This document shows, in pieces, positions 59,054 through 64,000 of a stretch of 64,000 nt of DNA. The notes beneath the pieces were generated by a model, which searched no databases, was not told the origin of the DNA, and saw only the letters and a list, made by a program, of their open reading frames with translations. Source of the stretch: Paenibacillus glycanilyticus (GTDB taxonomy: Bacteria > Bacillota > Bacilli > Paenibacillales > Paenibacillaceae); assembly GCF_023715145.1 (NCBI RefSeq), contig NZ_JAMBNP010000004.1, positions 1-64,000 of the forward strand. The letters run 5' to 3'. Position 1 is the stretch's first letter. Every line of letters starts with the position of its first letter. Position numbers and translations under genes: made by a program.

Positions 59054-59452
59054 TTAGAGCTGCAGGCTGATCTCTCTTTCATGATTGTCTTTCTTCAGCG
59101 AAATAATCGCCTTCCAATCTCCGTTCATGGGAAGATAAACCTTGGAATAGTATTCTCCTAAGCCTCTCCTCTCCATCTCTGCTTTCAGTTTATGGTTCAT
59201 GCCTGTCATGGACATGGAAAGATGAATTCGAACACGGTCGACATCAACCAGTTCGCCGGCCGAATTTTTAATTTCCATTTTGTATGCATGGGCGGTTTTG
59301 TCGCCCTTGTTTGGCGTATCCTCCATCGAGATACTCAGATCATCTAGGAACGGACTTGACGACATTTTTGATCCAAGACTGCAACCTGCGAGCAGGATGA
59401 TCAACATAGCGAGAATTGCAGCTGCTGCGTAAAGCTTTTTGTTTTTCATCAT
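59054..59452 (-). CDS. Lipoprotein, FixH/YtkA-like
   Basis: A 132-residue lipoprotein. MMKNKKLYAAAAILAMLIILLAGC is signal plus lipobox (LLAGC). The mature part has an immunoglobulin-like pattern with VDRVRIHLSMSMTGMNHKLK, the conserved methionine-rich MTGMNH motif of FixH/YtkA-like domains, and GDWKAIISLKKDNHEREISL. These domains often bind copper or act in its delivery; the Met/His pair would fit. The start is one of two adjacent ATG codons at 59452. No operon partner. Confidence 0.8.
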   Translation of the reverse strand: MMKNKKLYAAAAILAMLIILLAGCSLGSKMSSSPFLDDLSISMEDTPNKGDKTAHAYKMEIKNSAGELVDVDRVRIHLSMSMTGMNHKLKAEMERRGLGEYYSKVYLPMNGDWKAIISLKKDNHEREISLQL

Positions 59453-59657
59453 CCTATACACCGTCGGCCATCATTTTTGCGTGATTCATTCAAGTTAACC
59501 CCTCACTTCTAGTGCTTGAAAACAGTTTAGCACGGGGACATTCGAGAACATAGAGCTATAAGGATGAAAGCCATGTCCAAATTGGAACAGTTTCTTTACA
59601 TAGGATGTACCGATTCTTCTTTGCTTACTTGTCGCACAAGAAATCCGCATGATTAGT

Positions 59658-60488
59658 TTATCTTGCTTCAAACAAGAGGCATTCATATGTGGCAACGATA
59701 CCGTCCTTTATGCTGAACTTCTCCTCATACGCCTTATACATTTCAGTGAACAGCTTCCTCGGACTTAACCCGCCTATTTGGATAGCTTCTGAGGTACTTG
59801 CGCCAATCTCTTTTATAGATTGAAGGAAATCTCTTGGTGAAGGATAGGTTTCCACTTGAGTCTCTTGGTGACAATAGATAGTAGAAAACCCAGTCTCGAT
59901 AAGAATTTCTTCCCATTGCTTTGGTGACAGAAAGGCTAATCCGTGCCGCTGCGGCTCCATTCCATTTGCATGGTAAACTTCGGTAAAAGCTTCATGCAGT
60001 TCATAAAACGTTCTCGGCCCAAATGTCGCAAATACCAAGTAACCCCCCTCTCGAAGGATCCTCTTCAGGTGGCCTAACGTTTGCCTCGGCTGACTTAGCC
60101 ATTGAAAGCAAGCGCTGGAAACAATGAGGTCGAAGGAATCCGATGGGGCCTCGGCTGCCCATATTTCCACATCGGCTTGGAGAAAACGCATATCCGCCGA
60201 TTGTCTCGATTTAAAGCGTTGTTCCGCAGCTTTGATCATTGCCGGTGCCAGATCTAGCGCGGTAATCGAGACATGCGGCCACTGGTTCAGTAAAATCTCT
60301 GTCAAATGACCTGTACCGCAGCCGATTTCCAGCACTTTTGATTCCGCAGCCTTTCCTCTGCCATTCCGCTCTATGAGCGACTTTGCAAGCTGAGCTGCCA
60401 TCATACGCTGTACTTCGGCATGAATGTTATAGGAGCTCTCGGCACTTCGGTTAAATTGACGCTGAATTGCCGTCTTTCGATTGTTCAT
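59658..60488 (-). CDS. bioC: Malonyl-ACP O-methyltransferase BioC
   Basis: A 276-residue SAM-dependent methyltransferase that methylates malonyl-ACP to start pimelate synthesis for biotin. It starts MNNRKTAIQRQFNRSAESSY, the typical BioC N-terminus; motif I is VLEIGCGTGHLTEILL, then LDLAPAMIKAAE and SDSFDLIVSSACFQWLSQPR. The ATG at 60488 with GGAG 11 bases upstream is used; the frame opens 90 bases earlier inside the BioH-like gene, with which it overlaps by 38 bases. It is the last gene of the biotin operon in the window. Confidence 0.95.
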   Translation of the reverse strand: MNNRKTAIQRQFNRSAESSYNIHAEVQRMMAAQLAKSLIERNGRGKAAESKVLEIGCGTGHLTEILLNQWPHVSITALDLAPAMIKAAEQRFKSRQSADMRFLQADVEIWAAEAPSDSFDLIVSSACFQWLSQPRQTLGHLKRILREGGYLVFATFGPRTFYELHEAFTEVYHANGMEPQRHGLAFLSPKQWEEILIETGFSTIYCHQETQVETYPSPRDFLQSIKEIGASTSEAIQIGGLSPRKLFTEMYKAYEEKFSIKDGIVATYECLLFEAR

Positions 60489-61200
60489 GCCACCAACTCC
60501 TGAATCGTTTTGCAATTTCCTCTTCCCTTCCGAGAAACGGTACATGACCGCTGACAGGTATGGAATCCAGTCTGGCATGAGGAATCAATGTAGCAAGCTC
60601 CAGTGCTGCTCCGTAAGGGCATACTACATCTTCCGTACCGTGAACCAAATAAACGGGGCAGCAAATTTGGCTCAATCGCGACAAGACTTCCTCTTCGAGT
60701 AAAACTTGTAACCCACCGATTAAGGCCTGGACGGACCACATCCCTTGAGGGGGCAAATTCTGATCTATTTTCATCTCTAGCTCTTTCTCTGTAAAAAGCA
60801 GTCGTCGAAATTTTGTTTCGACAGCTTCTCGATCTTTCTCAAGTCCGGCACACATCTTCCTCACATAGACATCTGCCCAACCGCGATCGAGCTCCCCACT
60901 GGGACGAGTAAACTGTGCAGTCGCGGCAAATAACAAAAGACCGTCGGCTATACCCTTGACGGCGAGTCTTAAAGCCAACAATGCACCGAGGGACCAACCC
61001 CCGATTAATAAAGGGGGTTGTATGTATGTTGCTGTTAACTCCGTTAGATGTATCATTTCCTCTTGCGTATCTGCTTCGCTATAGTCAACGGCTGCATGAT
61101 GATACTCCGGCAACGCTTCGCGAAGCCTGTCGAATATGGAATCCGATATGCTCCATCCGCTTAACCACAGGATCGTACCGCTTCCATCCACTACAGTCAT
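60451..61200 (-). CDS. Alpha/beta hydrolase, probable pimeloyl-ACP methyl ester esterase (BioH-like)
   Basis: A 249-residue alpha/beta hydrolase. The nucleophile elbow is IGGWSLGALLALRL near residue 77, with the acid in VHGTEDVVCPYG and the His in PVSGHVPFLG. It has the size and gene context of the esterase that removes the methyl group from pimeloyl-ACP (BioH function). The ATG overlaps the bioF stop as TGATG and the C-terminal end overlaps bioC, indicating tight coupling. Sequence alone does not separate it from other BioH replacements, so no symbol is given. Confidence 0.88.
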   Translation of the reverse strand: MTVVDGSGTILWLSGWSISDSIFDRLREALPEYHHAAVDYSEADTQEEMIHLTELTATYIQPPLLIGGWSLGALLALRLAVKGIADGLLLFAATAQFTRPSGELDRGWADVYVRKMCAGLEKDREAVETKFRRLLFTEKELEMKIDQNLPPQGMWSVQALIGGLQVLLEEEVLSRLSQICCPVYLVHGTEDVVCPYGAALELATLIPHARLDSIPVSGHVPFLGREEEIAKRFRSWWHEQSKDGNSASI

Positions 61201-62372
61201 CACAGCACCTCCAATTGTTGTCCGATGGTGCGGATGCAATCGGCTGCAGCTGACAGTTCTTTGTCCGAATGCAAGGCAGATAATGAAAATCGAATGCGGG
61301 CTGTGCCGTCGGGAACCGTCGGAGGACGTATGGCAACCGCCGCAATCCCTTGTGTCTCAAGCTCGCGGCTGTAACGCATAGCAGCTTCATTATTGCCTAC
61401 GATCAACGGGACGATTGGCGAGTCGCCGTCGCCGATTATGAAACCGGAATGCCGAAGCGAAGACCGAAATATTCGGGTTGCTTCAAACAATCTTTCCCGG
61501 CGCCAGTGATCCGAAATGACCAACTCTAACGCCTTGGAAATACCGGACACGAGAGAAGGCGGCAACGCCGTCGAATAGATGAGCGGTCTAGCATGATTAA
61601 TAAGCCACCGAATCAATGTATGGCTGCCGCAAATATAAGCACCATAAATACCAAATGACTTGCTAAACGTCCCCATATGAATATCGACCTGCTCCTGTAT
61701 TCCAAGCTCATGGCACAATCCCTCGCCCCGCCTTCCGTAAATCCCCCCGCTATGCGCCTCGTCCACCATAAGCATCGCGCCAAACTCTTGTTTGAGTAGA
61801 GCGAGTTCGCCAAGGCAGGCTTTATCGCCATCCATGGAAAAGACCGCATCCGTTACAATCAGCTTCCGACGGCGATCGCGGTATTTGCTCAATAATGTCC
61901 GCAAATGCTCCATGTCATTATGACGGTACCGAACATGCTCCGCGCGACTGAGCACAACGCCGTCTACGATGCTTGCGTGGTTCAAGCGATCGCTAAAAAC
62001 GACATCTCCGCGGCCAACTAGCGCTCCAATGACGCCAGAGTTAGCCATATAACCGTTCCCGATTACGAGTGCAGCTTCACAGCCCTGCCATTCTGCCAGA
62101 GCTTGCTCCAGGCGGTAGTAAGGCGTCCGGTTGCCAGTTACTAGACGTGAAGCCCCTGATCCGACACCTTCGGTTAACAGGGCTTCCCTCATCGCTTCGA
62201 TGATAGCAGGATGGTCCGCGAGCCCAAGATAATTATTGGAAGAAAGATTAAGCAATGTGCGTTCGCTCCGCACCGTGTATCCGGGAAATTCGAGGTCGAT
62301 GCGGCTATCCTGCAAAGAACGCTCTAGCGAAGCGGCTGACAATAATTTGAGTTCCTGATCCATCCATTGCAT
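61200..62372 (-). CDS. bioF: 8-amino-7-oxononanoate synthase BioF
   Basis: A 390-residue PLP enzyme that condenses pimeloyl-ACP or pimeloyl-CoA with L-alanine. Motifs: LNLSSNNYLGLADHPAI near 42, GSGASRLVTGNRTPY, VFSDRLNHASIVDG, MLMVDEAHSGGIYGRRGEGL, and MGTFSKSFGIYGAYICGS with the PLP Lys. Start at the ATG at 62372; AAGGCG upstream is a weak site and an internal ATG 9 bases down is possible. It begins 12 bases after bioB and overlaps the BioH-like gene by four bases. Confidence 0.96.
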   Translation of the reverse strand: MQWMDQELKLLSAASLERSLQDSRIDLEFPGYTVRSERTLLNLSSNNYLGLADHPAIIEAMREALLTEGVGSGASRLVTGNRTPYYRLEQALAEWQGCEAALVIGNGYMANSGVIGALVGRGDVVFSDRLNHASIVDGVVLSRAEHVRYRHNDMEHLRTLLSKYRDRRRKLIVTDAVFSMDGDKACLGELALLKQEFGAMLMVDEAHSGGIYGRRGEGLCHELGIQEQVDIHMGTFSKSFGIYGAYICGSHTLIRWLINHARPLIYSTALPPSLVSGISKALELVISDHWRRERLFEATRIFRSSLRHSGFIIGDGDSPIVPLIVGNNEAAMRYSRELETQGIAAVAIRPPTVPDGTARIRFSLSALHSDKELSAAADCIRTIGQQLEVL

Positions 62373-62384
62373 GGTGTCAGCGCC

Positions 62385-63371
62385 TTACAGAGCGTTCAAC
62401 TCGATTTCGAATCCCAAATCTTCAATGATCTGATGATCGGCAGACACTTCTTGGCCGGCCGTCGTTAAGTAGTCGCCAACAAACAAAGAGTTTGCGGCAT
62501 ATAGAGACAAAGGCTGCAAGGTTCGGAGATTTACTTCGCGGCCGCCGGCTACGCGGATTTCTTTAGAAGGACAAACCAGTCGGAATAAGGCCAGTACCTT
62601 CAAAGCTTTCATCGATGGGGTGCGGCCCGCATGCTCCAGAGGAGTCCCCGGAATCGCGTTCAAGAAATTAATCGGGATCGAATCCGCGTCGAGTTCACGG
62701 AGCGCAAAAGCCATTTCAACGATTTCTTGATGCGTCTCGCCCATGCCGATAATAAGGCCGGAGCAAGGAGACATGCCGTGCATCTTAACCTTCTCTACCG
62801 TTTCAACACGCTGATCATAAGTATGGGTCGTAGTGATGGAAGGGTAATTCGCCTTACTCGTATTCAGATTGTGGTTGTAACGATGTACCCCCGCCTCGGC
62901 AAGACGTTTCGCTTGTTCATCCTTCAGAATGCCCAGGCACGCGCAAATTTTCAACGGCATCGTCTCCCGAATTTCTATAACGGCATCAACGACTTGATTA
63001 AGCTCTTTATCCGTAGGGCCTTTCCCGGCTGCTACGATGCAATAGGTCCCGGCCTTGCGAGCCATTGCCTCACGTGCACCGGCAAGCAGCGTTTCTTTAT
63101 CAAGCATCGTATATTTGGGGACCGGCGCCGTCGAAACGATCGATTGCGAGCAATACCCGCAGTCCTCGGGGCAAAGGCCGCTTTTTGCGTTAATAATCAT
63201 GTTCAGCTTCACTTTTTTGCCGTAGAAATGCCTTCTCACCGTAAATGCGGCATTCATGATCAGAAGCACTTCATCATTGTCGGCTTCGAGTACGGAGAGC
63301 CCCTCCTCTAACGTCAAGCGTTCACCGTTTAGTGCTTTCGCGGCAAGGAATTGCCATTTTGTAGCTGTCAT
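62385..63371 (-). CDS. bioB: Biotin synthase BioB
   Basis: A 328-residue radical SAM enzyme that inserts sulfur into dethiobiotin. The CxxxCxxC cluster motif is in SGLCPEDCGYCSQS near residue 62, with further conserved ligands in YNHNLNTSKANYPSITTTHT, CSGLIIGMGET and REVNLRTLQPLSLYAANSLF (family Arg/Asn). The ATG at 63371 follows GAGGTGG 8 bases upstream and is preferred over the ATG at 63392, which overlaps the bioD stop with GGGAGG touching it. Central gene of the biotin operon. Confidence 0.96.
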   Translation of the reverse strand: MTATKWQFLAAKALNGERLTLEEGLSVLEADNDEVLLIMNAAFTVRRHFYGKKVKLNMIINAKSGLCPEDCGYCSQSIVSTAPVPKYTMLDKETLLAGAREAMARKAGTYCIVAAGKGPTDKELNQVVDAVIEIRETMPLKICACLGILKDEQAKRLAEAGVHRYNHNLNTSKANYPSITTTHTYDQRVETVEKVKMHGMSPCSGLIIGMGETHQEIVEMAFALRELDADSIPINFLNAIPGTPLEHAGRTPSMKALKVLALFRLVCPSKEIRVAGGREVNLRTLQPLSLYAANSLFVGDYLTTAGQEVSADHQIIEDLGFEIELNAL

Positions 63372-63388
63372 ATTGCTATCCACCTCTA

Positions 63389-64000
63389 TCATCCTCCCAT
63401 GATTTGAACTGCTAATGCGTCCCTGATTGGTGCGAGCTCTATTCTTTCTCGAAATATAGGTATCAACGTCTCCGAATCCATTTCGTTATGAACATGCGTT
63501 AATCTGCCCAAGACCTTAAGTCCGCCGTATTGTTCGATAAGCTCTGCGTTCGTTGCGATACTCGGATCGTCAATCGCCTCCGCACTTTCGATGTCGTTCA
63601 TAATGACGCCAATGATGTCAATTCCCAATTGCTTAAGATAGGAAGCGGTTAATAGCGTGTGATTAATCGTACCTAGTCCGGATCTGGCAACGATCAACGC
63701 GGGCATCCGGAGTTCGGAAATGAAATCCGCCACAAGGGCGTCTTCGGTCAACGGTACGGCGACGCCGCCGGCGCCTTCGACGATTAAAGCCTGGTATCGA
63801 TCAATAAGCGGTGCTCCCGCGTTGATAAGCCCTTTTAACGTTAGCGTTACGCCGGACTGTTTGGCAGCTAGCATCGGAGTTACCGGGGCTTCGAATGTAA
63901 AAGGAGCAACGACCTCAGGCCGGTCCTCTATGCCCGCAAGATGCAAAAGTCTTTCGGCATCGGTTAATCCGCTTCCGATCTTTTCACCAGATTGGACGGG
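63389..64000 (-). CDS. bioD: Dethiobiotin synthetase BioD (5' end beyond the window)
   Basis: The C-terminal 203 residues or so of dethiobiotin synthetase. The frame continues to the right window edge with VQSGEKIGSGLTDAERLLHLAG, so the gene starts outside. Motifs: TFEAPVTPMLAAKQSG, YQALIVEGAGGVAVPLTED (the glycine-rich GAGG loop), VARSGLGTINHTLLT and GVIMNDIE. It closes the biotin ring with CO2 and ATP. The stop overlaps the candidate bioB ATG (ggATGA). Probably preceded by bioA or bioK outside the window. Confidence 0.95.
   Translation of the reverse strand, partial: PVQSGEKIGSGLTDAERLLHLAGIEDRPEVVAPFTFEAPVTPMLAAKQSGVTLTLKGLINAGAPLIDRYQALIVEGAGGVAVPLTEDALVADFISELRMPALIVARSGLGTINHTLLTASYLKQLGIDIIGVIMNDIESAEAIDDPSIATNAELIEQYGGLKVLGRLTHVHNEMDSETLIPIFRERIELAPIRDALAVQIMGG

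Overview
The window looks like chromosome from a spore-forming, Gram-positive Bacillales bacterium of the Paenibacillaceae (Paenibacillus or Cohnella type). The evidence is strong AAGGAGG-type ribosome binding sites with frequent TTG and GTG starts, a stalk-domain exported protein, Big2-type surface protein, collagen-like exosporium proteins, a YheC/YheD spore-coat ATP-grasp protein, WYL/YafY regulators, and Gfo/Idh/MocA and sugar ABC transporter genes. No rRNA, tRNA, CRISPR array or complete transposase gene was seen.

Layout. 1-3.6 kb and 14.1-17.5 kb are accessory: small orphan genes, all on the minus strand, each followed by a copy of a conserved repeat with one constant and one variable hairpin, giving a cassette-like array. 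It includes a duplicated 270 bp block carrying a 42-residue membrane protein (one intact copy, one frameshifted). 3.6-12 kb is strewn with isolated ends that look like a Tn7/Tn552-type (TGT...ACA) transposon, separating a WYL regulator plus esterase, a fused sulfite-oxidase/GlcG protein, an ASCH protein whose end is supplied by a transposon end, and a Big2 surface protein. 12-21 kb holds an SDR/WYL/SnoaL operon, a Yellow-like protein, a DNase I-fold hydrolase, acetyltransferases and an ankyrin protein.

21.4-29.3 kb is the most notable unit. It is a six-gene dlt-like operon (transglutaminase, adenylation enzyme, acyl carrier protein, MBOAT acyltransferase, DltD-like SGNH protein with Cys at the nucleophile position, lipoprotein), divergent from an aspartate/glutamate racemase gene across a symmetric intergenic region, with a second racemase next door. 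The genes suggest activation of an amino acid, possibly a D-amino acid, loading on a carrier and transfer to an acceptor outside the cell.

29.8-43 kb is a set of mostly single genes: HxlR regulator plus SDR, acetyltransferase, another SDR, an internally deleted amidohydrolase pseudogene, cupin, tRNA-dihydrouridine synthase, two translationally coupled Gfo/Idh/MocA oxidoreductases, HAD phosphatase, APH-type kinase and a DHFR-like reductase. 43-50.8 kb is a two-component system followed by a gene set of cell-wall amidase, two sugar-type ABC permeases, an HlyD-type adaptor and a solute-binding lipoprotein, without an ATPase. 51-54 kb has an ABC-2 exporter and an SGNH hydrolase. 54-59 kb is a spore-surface cluster of collagen-like and BclA-like proteins plus YheC/D. 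59.6-64 kb is a biotin operon on the minus strand (bioD-bioB-bioF-BioH-like-bioC), with bioD running off the right edge.
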